DNA from: Borrelia parkeri
GTDB taxonomy: Bacteria > Spirochaetota > Spirochaetia > Borreliales > Borreliaceae
Direction of reading: 5' to 3'
DNA length: 28,943 bases
Assembly (NCBI RefSeq): GCF_023035815.1
Contig: NZ_CP073161.1
Span: forward strand, 1-28,943
Position numbers and translations under genes: made by a program. This document shows positions 15,507 through 23,692 of this stretch, piece by piece (position 1 is the first letter of the stretch; every line of letters starts with the position of its first letter). The notes beneath the pieces were generated by a model. It saw only the letters and a program-made list of their open reading frames with translations, was not told the DNA's origin and did not search any database.

Positions 15507-16484
15507 TTAACTTTGCTTAATATCAACTCTCAAAATAGTATTGTCTGTTGCTAAGAGCCCACCAAGTACAAAATCAAGGTATGAATGTGCAATATCAGTT
15601 GAGTCCTTATCAATTTGTCTATTTAGAATTGGTAACGTATATCTACTTAGTTTTAACTTTAGTAATTTTGGACTCATTGGATAAATGAGTATCTGGTTTT
15701 TTAGTAAATGACTTGTCTGTATATATACTTCTCTTCTATTATTAACAGCCTTTATGGTCTTAATAAGGAAATCTTCCCATGAAACAGTTGAAGAATAAAC
15801 ATTAGATGATGAGGACGTACTTGGTATTGCATATGGTTCAACAAGTTTCAAACTTGTTAATGGGTCAACTAATACCACCATAGGTGTTGAGAATTCTTTT
15901 CCTAGCTCTAATTTTGCAAGTCCTGACTTTATTTTTTCAAAGATCTTATCCATTTTATCTTTATTAGAAGCCTCAACTTCTTCTTTAACTTGATTTGGCA
16001 TATTAAGTAGCCCGTACATATTAGGAAGTAATACTTGTTGACTCCTACCATCTTTTTTTACTGTGACAGTACCGGTTAAAATAAAATGATCGATAATCTT
16101 GATAATCTCATCACTTGTAAGCTTAAATGCTTCTCTAAAGGGAAGCAAACTGTTATTTGGATTTCCAATATATCCGTTATGGGTATAAAAGTTCTCTTCA
16201 TATTGATTTATATGTCTAAACTTATACTGTAACTTTAGGTAATTAAGCATTATAGTTTCTGAACGAAATCCCATAGTTGAGATAACATTAACTTCATCTA
16301 TTAATGCTGTAGGATTTTTATTTGCAAACGCATCCCATTTGATACTTTTCACAAAACCAGTTTTAAGATTGATGTATTCAAACTGTTCATCTGCTAACCA
16401 TTTGTAAAATTCTGGTGTACTTACATCATTAATAACACTTGCAATTTCTTTTGAATAATATTCCAAATCAAATAAATCTGACAT
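15507..16484 (-). CDS. Probable major capsid protein
   Basis: A 325-aa protein between the DUF228 paralogues and the connector genes, the usual place of an HK97-fold major capsid protein. Features that fit are an N-terminal helix region, a glycine/proline-rich loop (NGYIGNPNNSLLPFREAF), LLPNMYGLLNMPNQV near 150-170, and a C-terminal beta segment with LLATDNTILRVDI. AAGGAG precedes the ATG. I recall similar proteins placed in the DUF2184/encapsulating family, but I cannot confirm this without a profile search. Capsid identity is therefore mostly from order and size. Confidence 0.66.
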   Translation of the reverse strand: MSDLFDLEYYSKEIASVINDVSTPEFYKWLADEQFEYINLKTGFVKSIKWDAFANKNPTALIDEVNVISTMGFRSETIMLNYLKLQYKFRHINQYEENFYTHNGYIGNPNNSLLPFREAFKLTSDEIIKIIDHFILTGTVTVKKDGRSQQVLLPNMYGLLNMPNQVKEEVEASNKDKMDKIFEKIKSGLAKLELGKEFSTPMVVLVDPLTSLKLVEPYAIPSTSSSSNVYSSTVSWEDFLIKTIKAVNNRREVYIQTSHLLKNQILIYPMSPKLLKLKLSRYTLPILNRQIDKDSTDIAHSYLDFVLGGLLATDNTILRVDIKQS

Positions 16485-16493
16485 AAAATCTCC

Positions 16494-17057
16494 TTAATTT
16501 AAAGCCTTATTTCCATAAGTTACTACACTTACTATGTAAACGTCACTTGACAACTGAATCGAATCTGATGTAGCTATAGCATTGACATTGGTAGATCCAC
16601 TAGCCTTTTCAAGCTCACCATTTGAATTAAATTTAAGCTTATCTTTTTCCTTAATAGAATTATCTTTAGCAACAAGATACCCTTCAAAATATTCTGTAAT
16701 TGGTACTACTGTTGCCCTTTGTGTAAAATCATCTATGTTAACACATATACCGTATAAATCATCACCACCCCCAGGTTCAACATGTGGTTCATAGTGTGGC
16801 TGGCCTTGGGTAAAAGGATTTACAACAAGTTTTACACCTCGTTTATATGGATAACCTTTAGTTGGATGATTCTCTAATCTAGTCTTGCTGCTTGTTGCAG
16901 TTCCACCAGAATTACTAAAATGCAAATTCTTATCTCTAAAATCAGTATTGTTACTAAAAGTAGCTGAATAATTGCTAGGATTCTTCATAAGTCCTTTCAA
17001 CTTATCTCTTTTAGTTTCATAGTCCTTGACTAATTGTGTGATATTATTAGATGACAA
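16494..17057 (-). CDS. DUF228 virion protein, paralogue 3
   Basis: A 187-aa protein of the Borrelia DUF228 family, third of three adjacent copies. It shares ATFSNNTDFRDKNLHFSNSG at the N-terminus and GICVNIDDFTQRATVVPITE in the middle with the paralogue at 17901-18464. Two DNA blocks are almost unchanged between the two genes (16696-16751 and 16900-16965). The start is TTG (17057), chosen for AGGAGG 7 nt upstream. The position beside the capsid gene suggests a decoration or minor capsid protein. The second half is beta-rich. Confidence 0.76.
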   Translation of the reverse strand: MSSNNITQLVKDYETKRDKLKGLMKNPSNYSATFSNNTDFRDKNLHFSNSGGTATSSKTRLENHPTKGYPYKRGVKLVVNPFTQGQPHYEPHVEPGGGDDLYGICVNIDDFTQRATVVPITEYFEGYLVAKDNSIKEKDKLKFNSNGELEKASGSTNVNAIATSDSIQLSSDVYIVSVVTYGNKALN

Positions 17058-17091
17058 TATTTAACCTCCTATTTTGATAATTAAAAATTCT

Positions 17092-17901
17092 TTAAGATCT
17101 ATTACCATACACCGTTACTTCAACAAAATGTAATTTGTATTGTCCCTTACGGGTAGCATCATCTGGTGCTAAATCAATGGTAAATGCGTCATCAAGTGCT
17201 ACGATATTCATCATTCTTTTGCCACCACTTCCTGCTTTTATAAGCATTCCGTTTGAATCAAAATCTAATTTATCTGCTATCTTTATACTTGCATCACTAG
17301 CTGATAAATATCCAGTAAAATTATTAGTTATTGGAATTACAGATGCCGTGTCAGTACTCTCATCAACATCAATGCATATACCATACATATCCTCATCATT
17401 AGATGGTATGACATAAACAGTATCACTCTCTACTGAAAGCTTAACAGCACGCTTGAATGGCCATCCTTTATATGGATACTTTCCTATAATGTCAACACTA
17501 CTAGATATTGAGAGGGCATTAGAATCAATAATTTTCATCTTATCTTGAAATCCATTCTCAAAACCACTAAATAAAGCCCTATCTTCATGTTGATTCTTAG
17601 TGTATTGTCTAAGCTTTAGGATTGCATCTCTGTATTGAGTCTCAAGTGACGCTACTTGTGCAGGTGTATGTCTTTTGCTGCGGCTTTTAGGCTGACTACT
17701 TATTCTCAATGATTCTACATCCTCTAGAGTATCTAGAGTATTTAATGTTTCTACATCTAGTGTTTTTAAAAATTCTATTTGCTCTGAATTTGCCATTTGA
17801 CTCTCTAATTCATAATCTGAATGCAAAGTATCACTGTCTTGAACTTCTTTATTACCTTTAATACCGCTAGGAGTAGTTATTTTTTCACTTACAGAACTCA
17901 T
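17092..17901 (-). CDS. DUF228 virion protein, paralogue 2 (extended)
   Basis: A 269-aa protein with a DUF228-like C-terminal domain (YKGWPFKRAVKLSV, then DMYGICIDVDESTDTASVIP, then NNFTGYLSA). It also carries an N-terminal extension of about 80 acidic, Ser/Thr/Glu-rich residues plus a basic spot (SRSKRHTPAQ) that the other two copies lack. It is much more diverged than its neighbours. The ATG overlaps the preceding stop as TAATG. It may act as a distinct capsid-associated protein, with the extension inside or outside the shell; this is inference. Confidence 0.7.
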   Translation of the reverse strand: MSSVSEKITTPSGIKGNKEVQDSDTLHSDYELESQMANSEQIEFLKTLDVETLNTLDTLEDVESLRISSQPKSRSKRHTPAQVASLETQYRDAILKLRQYTKNQHEDRALFSGFENGFQDKMKIIDSNALSISSSVDIIGKYPYKGWPFKRAVKLSVESDTVYVIPSNDEDMYGICIDVDESTDTASVIPITNNFTGYLSASDASIKIADKLDFDSNGMLIKAGSGGKRMMNIVALDDAFTIDLAPDDATRKGQYKLHFVEVTVYGNRS

Positions 17902-18464
17902 TAACTACCCTTCAATGCCCTATTTCCAAATACACTAACATTTATTATGTAGAGACTATCATTTAATTTGTATGCTTTTGATAAAGCTATTGCATTCACT
18001 TTAGTGTTATTTGAAGTACTAGCCTTTTCAAGTTCACCATTTGTATTGAAGGACAATTTATCTCCAGCATTAATTGAAGATTGACTATCCTTTTTTACTA
18101 CTAAGTACCCTTCAAAATATTCCGTAATTGGTACTACTGTTGCCCTTTGTGTAAAATCATCTATGTTAACACATATACCAAAAAGGTCATCACCACCCCC
18201 AGCTTCAACACGAGGTTCAAAGTCACCTTCAAAAGATAACTTTACTCCTCTCTTGTATGGATATCCCTTAATTGGATAGTTAACAATTACAGTATCTGAA
18301 CTTGTACTAGTTCCACCAGAATTACTAAAATGTAAATTCTTATCTCTAAAATCAGTATTGTTACTAAAAGTAGCTAAGTCCCTACTAGGATTCTTCATTA
18401 ATGCTTTGATTTCTTTAAGTTTATCTTCATATTCTTTTTTAAGTTGCGTGATATTATTAGACAC
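17901..18464 (-). CDS. DUF228 virion protein, paralogue 1
   Basis: A 187-aa DUF228 protein that mirrors the copy at 16494-17057 over most of its length. It shares the NTDFRDKNLHFSNSGGTSTS segment and the DLFGICVNIDDFTQRATVVP block. It starts at GTG (18464) with GGGGAGG upstream, 13 nt after the DUF1357 gene. Both identical DNA blocks lie in conserved coding segments while flanking parts have diverged, which fits gene conversion between copies. Probably a capsid decoration or accessory protein. Confidence 0.76.
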   Translation of the reverse strand: MSNNITQLKKEYEDKLKEIKALMKNPSRDLATFSNNTDFRDKNLHFSNSGGTSTSSDTVIVNYPIKGYPYKRGVKLSFEGDFEPRVEAGGGDDLFGICVNIDDFTQRATVVPITEYFEGYLVVKKDSQSSINAGDKLSFNTNGELEKASTSNNTKVNAIALSKAYKLNDSLYIINVSVFGNRALKGS

Positions 18465-18476
18465 ACTAACCTCCCC

Positions 18477-19139
18477 TTAAGCACTGCGTTTGTTTATTCT
18501 TTCGGAAGTCTGTTTTTGTTTATTTATATGAAACTGTATCATACCTTCTGTAATCTCACTTCGATTAATTGGTCTGAAATTTGGATCTGAGATTGATATT
18601 GTCTCTCTAAATTTAACACTCCCATTTTTAGAAGAAACATCACTCATACTCACATTACGCTTTCTATGTTTTATATTCACCTTTGCCAAATCTAAAAGCT
18701 GTTCCAATATCTTTCCTTCAAGATGTTCTGTTGATTCAACCTTAGCTATAGCTTTTATCTCTTCAGGTAATACATATTTTCGAACAAGCTCTCGGCTTTG
18801 GGCTAAGAGTATCTCATCAAGTGAATATCCTTTAGAGAGTAATGCCTCTTTATTAAAGTGATTACTTAAGTATTTACTTGCAAGTGTATCAATCTCATTG
18901 ATACGTGTTGCTTCCTTTAAGAGTTTATCTTGTAATAATGCACGCTCCTGAACCTCAGCAAGTTCTTTTGATACACGCTCATTAATACTTAAAGCCTTAT
19001 TATCAGATTCTTTTGTTGCTTTATACGCTTTATATTCTTCATATTCAGCAGCACTTATACTCACCATAACCGGTGTTTTACTTACTGATTCTGTATCAGT
19101 AGCGGTCTTTACAGAGTCATTTGTCTTCTCTACTTCCAT
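18477..19139 (-). CDS. DUF1357 protein, probable scaffold
   Basis: A 220-aa, charged and mostly helical protein of the Borrelia DUF1357 family, between portal and capsid-region genes. The N-terminal part is acidic and disordered. A motif VMVSISAAEYEEYKAYKATK follows near 25-45, then a long coiled-coil stretch to about 110, then a basic C-terminus (KHRKRNVSMS). This matches phage scaffolding proteins, which have an [IV]SxxEYxEY-like region and a positively charged C-terminal capsid-binding tail. ATG with AAAAGGAG. The scaffold role is inferred. Confidence 0.73.
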   Translation of the reverse strand: MEVEKTNDSVKTATDTESVSKTPVMVSISAAEYEEYKAYKATKESDNKALSINERVSKELAEVQERALLQDKLLKEATRINEIDTLASKYLSNHFNKEALLSKGYSLDEILLAQSRELVRKYVLPEEIKAIAKVESTEHLEGKILEQLLDLAKVNIKHRKRNVSMSDVSSKNGSVKFRETISISDPNFRPINRSEITEGMIQFHINKQKQTSERINKRSA

Positions 19140-19140
19140 A

Positions 19141-20358
19141 TTAATCTCCTTTTATTTTTATAAATAATCTGTCTTGTAAATTTGCCTTATCAACTGTACT
19201 TAAGGCAGGATTTAGCATTAAAGATACATACTTGTCATACATTTCAAGTAATCTCATATCTCGCTCTATTTTTTCTTCTTCACTTAGCACATACAGTGAA
19301 TTAAAATGCATCTTAAGATTGAAATACTTAACAAGTTTACTATTAATAGTAACTTCAATTTGTTCTTGAACACTTTTTAAAAAGTCATAATAATTAGACC
19401 TATCCCCTTTCCCATCATTTCCAAGCCCCTTGGTTTGCTCATTAAAACTTCTAGTTAATGGCTCTTTTGTGTCAGCACCTATCTTTGCCTTTACTAAGGT
19501 TAATGCTTCCTTTAAATAGGTTAAATCATACTTAATAACCTCCAGTGAAGCATCTGGTGTTCCACTGTAAAAAATACCATTATTATTTAAGTTAGATTTA
19601 AGCCGTGTAAGCTCTCGCTCTAAATCGCTATTTACACTCTTAAATGTGCTTATATGATTTTGATTTTCATCTACATTGCTTTTAAACAGGTTAGAAAATA
19701 TACTTGGCTTATAATTAACGCCCTTAGTTAAAAGCTCTAATGAAGTCGTAGCATCACTTAGTGCATCTTGTAATGTTACTAATGATTCATCCTTGTAAAA
19801 CAAAAAGTTATGTTGCTCTATTCTCCGCTCTATTTCTTTATATATTTGTTCAAAAAGATATATATTAAGCAAAAAACTTTGCGTATAACATGGACTGTAG
19901 GCTTTAAGTATATAATCATAATTGGAGTGTATGATTACCCTACTCTTATGAATCTTGAAATCTCTATAAGATATCTTCTCATCTGTATTTATTTTGAAAG
20001 TGTATGTTATATAATTAAAGTCAGGCCCCTCATCACGAACATTATCGTAGTCAAGATACATAAACCCAATAGGAAGTTCTAGGTTCACACTTAAGTGTAA
20101 ATCTTCTAGCACGTCAGCAGTTTTAACTAAAATGTATCCAACACCATTAAAACGGTAACTAATTAGGCACTGCAATAATGCTTTCTTTAACTCTATTTTC
20201 AAGTTTTCTAAAGCATCATTAACATTAAAAGCAGTATCAATACTATTTAAAGTGATTCCATTCTTAAGAGTGTCTTCTGCTACATTTGAAATGTAGTTTC
20301 TAAAAAATATTGAGTAACGGTATAAGTCTCTTGCGTTTATATTGCTATTTAAAATCAT
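19141..20358 (-). CDS. Portal protein (DUF1073-like)
   Basis: A 405-aa portal-type protein. It shows ARDLYRYSIFFRNYISNVAE at the start, a central helical crown-like region (YEQIYKEIERRIEQHNFLF-type), LTYLKEALTLVKAKIGADTK near 310, a LTRSFNEQTKGLGNDGKGD loop, and a helical C-terminus with EEEKIERDMRLLEMYDKYVS. These are features of DUF1073 phage portal proteins, which are sometimes labelled Acb1-like in databases. The frame is open to a TTG at 20421, but no Shine-Dalgarno supports that start. ATG 20358, starting MILNSNIN, better fits the family's usual N-terminus. The 170 bp upstream contain inverted repeats. Confidence 0.78.
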   Translation of the reverse strand: MILNSNINARDLYRYSIFFRNYISNVAEDTLKNGITLNSIDTAFNVNDALENLKIELKKALLQCLISYRFNGVGYILVKTADVLEDLHLSVNLELPIGFMYLDYDNVRDEGPDFNYITYTFKINTDEKISYRDFKIHKSRVIIHSNYDYILKAYSPCYTQSFLLNIYLFEQIYKEIERRIEQHNFLFYKDESLVTLQDALSDATTSLELLTKGVNYKPSIFSNLFKSNVDENQNHISTFKSVNSDLERELTRLKSNLNNNGIFYSGTPDASLEVIKYDLTYLKEALTLVKAKIGADTKEPLTRSFNEQTKGLGNDGKGDRSNYYDFLKSVQEQIEVTINSKLVKYFNLKMHFNSLYVLSEEEKIERDMRLLEMYDKYVSLMLNPALSTVDKANLQDRLFIKIKGD

Positions 20359-20409
20359 GATATCTTTAACTTTTAACCATAAATTAATTATATGGAGAAA
20401 ATATAACGC

Positions 20410-20433
20410 AACAATTGACAAAAACTAATTGTT
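20410..20433. repeat. Inverted repeat AACAATT-N10-AATTGTT
   Basis: A perfect 7-bp inverted repeat around GACAAAAACT, about 52 bp upstream of the portal ATG. The embedded 15-mer TTGACAAAAACTAAT is identical to the -35 region of the ERF promoter (3706-3720). It is a candidate operator; nothing downstream on the plus strand would need it as a promoter. Confidence 0.5.
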
Positions 20434-20479
20434 TCTAACAAAATTTAAATAATTTTTGTAAAAAAATGACTAAAAAAAA

Positions 20480-20500
20480 TAATTGACAGAAGGTCAATTA
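20480..20500. repeat. Inverted repeat TAATTGAC-N5-GTCAATTA
   Basis: A perfect 8-bp stem with a 5-nt loop (AGAAG) between the bdr stop codon (20529) and the portal start. There is no T-run on the minus strand, so it is more likely a binding site or mRNA hairpin than a terminator. Confidence 0.5.
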
Positions 20501-20528
20501 AATAAGGGAAGGCTTTAGATAAATAAAT

Positions 20529-21128
20529 TTACTTTACTAATAATGACATTAATGCTAAGAATATTCCTATATTAAGAGTAATAAGAGTACCAAACATCCA
20601 ACCATGAAGTTTAAGTTTATTATCAAGTACATTGAATTTGGTATCAATTTTATTATCAAGTTCATTGAATTTGGTATCAATTTTAGTGTTAAGATTATTT
20701 TCAACTGTATCTATTTTGTTATCGAGTTCATTAAATTTGGTATCAATCTTGTTATCAAGTTCAGTTTTGACAGATTTAATCTCAGCTTGTAAAAGAGCTT
20801 CGACTTTTTCAAGTTTAAGATTAAAGTTATTCTCTACAGTGTCAATTTTTTTATCGAGTTCATTGAATTTAGAATCGAATTTATTATCGAGATCTCTAAT
20901 ATCAGATTTTAAGTTTGTCTCTACAGATTTAATTTCAGCTTGTAAAAGAGCTTCAACCTTTTCAAGTTTAATATCAAAGTTTTCTTTTAAGAATTCAATA
21001 TCTTTGTAAGTCAGTTCATTTTTATAATATCTGTAAGACAGATCAATAGCGATATCTCTCTTAATACCGGCTTTAGTAAGTTCAGCTATAACCATTTGCT
21101 GAGTAATAACTGGTTGAGCAAGTCCCAT
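20529..21128 (-). CDS. bdr: Bdr repeat protein, full length
   Basis: A 199-aa intact Bdr. The conserved head (GLAQPVITQQMVIAELTKAG, then IDLSYRYYKNELTYKDIEFL) is followed by coiled-coil repeats of the NELDNKIDT(KF/VE)N type, and a C-terminal hydrophobic anchor follows (WMFGTLITLNIGIFLALMSL). The unit LEKVEALLQAEIKSV occurs twice, about 55 residues apart, which implies an internal duplication. Bdr proteins are surface or inner-membrane anchored spirochaetal repeat proteins of unknown function. This copy lies between large terminase and portal rather than after PF49, and is in the late operon's direction. AAGGAG precedes the ATG. Confidence 0.88.
   Translation of the reverse strand: MGLAQPVITQQMVIAELTKAGIKRDIAIDLSYRYYKNELTYKDIEFLKENFDIKLEKVEALLQAEIKSVETNLKSDIRDLDNKFDSKFNELDKKIDTVENNFNLKLEKVEALLQAEIKSVKTELDNKIDTKFNELDNKIDTVENNLNTKIDTKFNELDNKIDTKFNVLDNKLKLHGWMFGTLITLNIGIFLALMSLLVK
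20618..20960. repeat. Tandem coding repeats in bdr
   Basis: Short units related to TTATCAAGTTCATTGAATTT recur at least four times between about 20618 and 20890. The AGCTTGTAAAAGAGCTTC block occurs twice (about 20785 and 20936). These encode the coiled-coil units of Bdr and are likely sites of copy-number change. Confidence 0.7.
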
Positions 21129-21169
21129 AAAAACACTCCTTATGTAATTATTATATAATATTTTAAGTG

Positions 21170-22522
21170 TTATATGAACCTTATTTTAGTAAAATGTGCT
21201 TTAAGAGAACGAGCACCCAAAGTCAATAACATATATGATGCTGACAGGCTATCTAATGAATCATCATCACTCTTACCATCTCCTTTGTACTTATAAATAT
21301 CAGATATAGCTGACTTACTTGAATAATCCATAATACTAAGTTTAGATGTTGCAAATGGCTCTATTAACGTAGCAATTCTAGTAAATTTATTACTTATAGG
21401 TTTAATTGGAGCAATTTTAAAATTATGACTCATACCCGCTCTAAGTTTAAGAAACGTTTTAGTCACATTCCCATGCCCAGAAATATCATCCCTATCTTCA
21501 ACATATAGTTTGTGTACATTAAGATTTGTAAGTATAGTTTTAATTGTATTTAACATCTTAGGATCACCTACTGGTAACTTTTCTTGAAATATAAACGCAT
21601 AATAACTTTGATCTACTCGCTCTAACACACAAATAGCTGTATTATCTCCTCCAATACTGTATGCAGGATCTAAATATGCTATTGGGGAGATAAATTCATG
21701 CTTACTTGTAAGATTAACATTAGTAAATATCGCATCACAGGATGCGACCCATTCTCCAAGTAGTACCCTTGCTTTATATGTTGGAATGTCCCTGTAAATT
21801 TTTTCTTGGGTTTTAATAAATTCCGCGGGTATTAATTCATTATCATATGTTGTAAAGTTATATGTAGAGTAAATTTCTGTATTATCAATATAATCTGTTT
21901 TAAAAAAATGCTCCGGGCTGTCAGGATTGGTATCAAATATAATGGTTTGCATTCCTACTCTAAGCCTTTTTAAACATTCTATTAATGTTTCCTTATGCAG
22001 TGTTGTTGCTTCATTAACGTAAATAAGCGCTGAATTAGAGCCTCTAAACCTCTCAAAATCACTTGCCCTATCTCCTCCATACAAATTAACTCTTAGCGAG
22101 TCTATTTCAAAATATGATGTATTAGAAAATTTTGGCCTAAAGGGGATCTTAAGCATACTAGCAATATCTTCTAACTCACTCATAACATTAACCTCTAATG
22201 ATTTTTGGGAATTTCCTATTATAAAATTATTAGTATTTTTTTTATACACATTCCTATTTGTAAGCAGTATTTTTAAGAATAGATAACATGCTAGAAATGT
22301 TTTACCACTAGCAATACCACCTGATAGGATTATTTTAGTTTGTCTATGTTTTTCAATAGATTTAAGTACTTCTCGTTGCTTTTTAGTTAAGTGTCTCTCC
22401 TCAAACCCTTTAAAATCAACCTCCAATGCTTTCGGTTTAATAAAATCCATTATATCAATACCAAAATCACGCTTGTACTCTCGCTCCATTTCTTTAAATA
22501 TAGGTAGTTTATATATATCCAT
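21170..22522 (-). CDS. Terminase large subunit (PBSX-type)
   Basis: A packaging ATPase/nuclease of about 450 aa. Walker A GGIASGKT lies near residues 70-77. Walker B ALIYVNEAT near 167-175 is followed by a coupling segment ending IIFDTNPDSP. The nuclease half shows YLDPAYS near 285, YVEDRDDISGHG near 342, and DDDSLDSLSASY near 421. These acidic residues fit the RNase H-like terminase nuclease. The start at 22522 is preferred since AAAGGA is 7 nt away; the ATG at 22528 would be too close. It follows DUF603 (TerS-like) directly. Confidence 0.93.
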   Translation of the reverse strand: MDIYKLPIFKEMEREYKRDFGIDIMDFIKPKALEVDFKGFEERHLTKKQREVLKSIEKHRQTKIILSGGIASGKTFLACYLFLKILLTNRNVYKKNTNNFIIGNSQKSLEVNVMSELEDIASMLKIPFRPKFSNTSYFEIDSLRVNLYGGDRASDFERFRGSNSALIYVNEATTLHKETLIECLKRLRVGMQTIIFDTNPDSPEHFFKTDYIDNTEIYSTYNFTTYDNELIPAEFIKTQEKIYRDIPTYKARVLLGEWVASCDAIFTNVNLTSKHEFISPIAYLDPAYSIGGDNTAICVLERVDQSYYAFIFQEKLPVGDPKMLNTIKTILTNLNVHKLYVEDRDDISGHGNVTKTFLKLRAGMSHNFKIAPIKPISNKFTRIATLIEPFATSKLSIMDYSSKSAISDIYKYKGDGKSDDDSLDSLSASYMLLTLGARSLKAHFTKIRFI

Positions 22523-22533
22523 TACCATGTCCT

Positions 22534-23100
22534 TTAAATTTGTAATTTAGAGCGCACATCTGTATCAGTAGCTTTAAGCTTTAGCATTGTCTTGTAACAT
22601 AGTGACATCTTCTTAAGTTCTCTCTCCCTTTTAAGCTCATCGAGTTTAAGTTTTAACTCTTCAAGCTCACGACTTTCTTCTTCTGAATGTGCTACTTTTT
22701 TATTTAAAGTCTTCTTATAAAGATTGCTAATTTGAGACTCTAATTCTTCTATTTTGTAATTATGAGTTTTAAGTTCTAACTCTAAATACCTACTAAATGA
22801 ATTTATAAATTCTAGTCCCAACATACTTTTAGCCATACTAAACTGACTCTTAAGATCACGTGCTTGGGCCCTACTTTGTGATGCATGAAATAAGATATTC
22901 TTCAAAGTATCTTCACGAATAGTAAGCTTAGCAGCACCAGTAATATACTCAGGGTCATCTTTAATCTCTTCCCATTTGCGTCGCATCTTTCCTACATTAA
23001 CACGACTAACTCCAAGCTCTTTTGCAATACTAGCGTCATTAAGTTTTCCTTCTCTAAAATACACAACATAATCATCTAATGATTTCTTTACCCTACTCAT
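22534..23100 (-). CDS. DUF603 protein, probable terminase small subunit
   Basis: A 188-aa protein of the DUF603 family. The N-terminal helix-turn-helix (DASIAKELGVSRVNVGKMRR, residues about 22-41) is of the type used by small terminases to bind packaging sites. The remainder is coiled coil (ELESQISNLYKKTLNKK; LEELKLKLDELKRERELKK), suited to oligomerisation. It is the first late gene and lies 11 nt before the large terminase. Its start has only AAAAGG very close to the ATG. The TerS role is inferred from order and domain layout. Confidence 0.8.
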   Translation of the reverse strand: MSRVKKSLDDYVVYFREGKLNDASIAKELGVSRVNVGKMRRKWEEIKDDPEYITGAAKLTIREDTLKNILFHASQSRAQARDLKSQFSMAKSMLGLEFINSFSRYLELELKTHNYKIEELESQISNLYKKTLNKKVAHSEEESRELEELKLKLDELKRERELKKMSLCYKTMLKLKATDTDVRSKLQI

Positions 23101-23114
23101 ACCTTTTAATATAA

Positions 23115-23132
23115 GTTAACTAATAGGTTAAC
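23115..23132. promoter_or_regulatory. Operator-like GTTAAC pair upstream of the late operon
   Basis: GTTAAC-N6-GTTAAC lies 15 bp upstream of the first late-gene ATG. Since GTTAAC is itself palindromic, the site is symmetric at both ends. On the minus strand a candidate promoter (TTGTTA, 16 nt, TATATT) lies just upstream, so this pair would sit near the +1 region. In DNA this AT-rich the promoter match is weak evidence. The rest of the 166-bp gap (23101-23266) has no gene. Confidence 0.35.
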
Positions 23133-23266
23133 AAAAATATATTTAACATAAAATTTATAACAAAACAATAAATTTTACAAAAACAATTAATACTTATAAC
23201 TACATGCACATTCAAGATGTGTAAATAGAGATATATTTTTAAATCAAAAAAGATAAGGGGATTTAT

Positions 23267-23692
23267 ATGAATAAAATTAATTTTATTTTGGTATTGGCAC
23301 TACTAATTAGTAGTTGTGAATATGAGCATAGAAATGCTACACCTAAGAGTAGAGTTAAAAGAAATTTAGAAGAACAAGAAGAAGTACAAAAAACACCTGA
23401 AGAAGTGTTAAGAGAAAAATTAAATGAAACTCAAAAAACAAATCTAGATTTTTTAAAACAAGCTTTGGGTAATGATGATCTTTTTAACAAATTTTTAAAT
23501 CATGATGAATCTAAAATAAAGGAAGCCCTTGAACATATAAATACTGAACTTGAAAAATGTAATGGAAATGATGGGGGTAAAAGCACTTTTAAAACCGTTG
23601 TACAAGGATATTTTAGTAAAATGGATGAAAGTACGCTCAATGGTTTTAAAGAAGGAGCAACAAGCACTTGTCAAGTAGGAGCAGGTGGTTAA
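23267..23692 (+). CDS. mlp: Mlp family surface lipoprotein
   Basis: A 141-aa lipoprotein with a signal peptide ending in the lipobox LISSC (Cys at about 17) and a charged linker. The conserved Mlp core is EEVLREKLNETQKTNLDFLK, then ALGNDDLFNKFLNHDESKIK, then LEKCNGNDGGKSTFKTVVQG. Mlp proteins are cp32-encoded outer surface lipoproteins that vary between plasmids and are expressed in the host context. The ATG has AAGGGG at good spacing. It is transcribed opposite to the late operon from the same intergenic region. A second Cys near the C-terminus (STCQVGAGG) is also typical of the family. Confidence 0.93.
   Translation: MNKINFILVLALLISSCEYEHRNATPKSRVKRNLEEQEEVQKTPEEVLREKLNETQKTNLDFLKQALGNDDLFNKFLNHDESKIKEALEHINTELEKCNGNDGGKSTFKTVVQGYFSKMDESTLNGFKEGATSTCQVGAGG

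Noticed and set aside
20358..20421. Extended portal start (TTG at 20421)
   Set aside because: No ribosome-binding site; the extra 21 residues are hydrophobic noise encoded by the inverted-repeat region, and ATG 20358 suits the family.
20618..20960. Could the regular repeats be a CRISPR array?
   Set aside because: They are imperfect in-frame coding repeats of Bdr with no unique spacers of even length and no cas genes.
20632..21009. 125-aa plus-strand open frame over bdr
   Set aside because: It is the antisense of a repetitive coiled-coil gene; repeats keep the opposite frame open. No Shine-Dalgarno or promoter.
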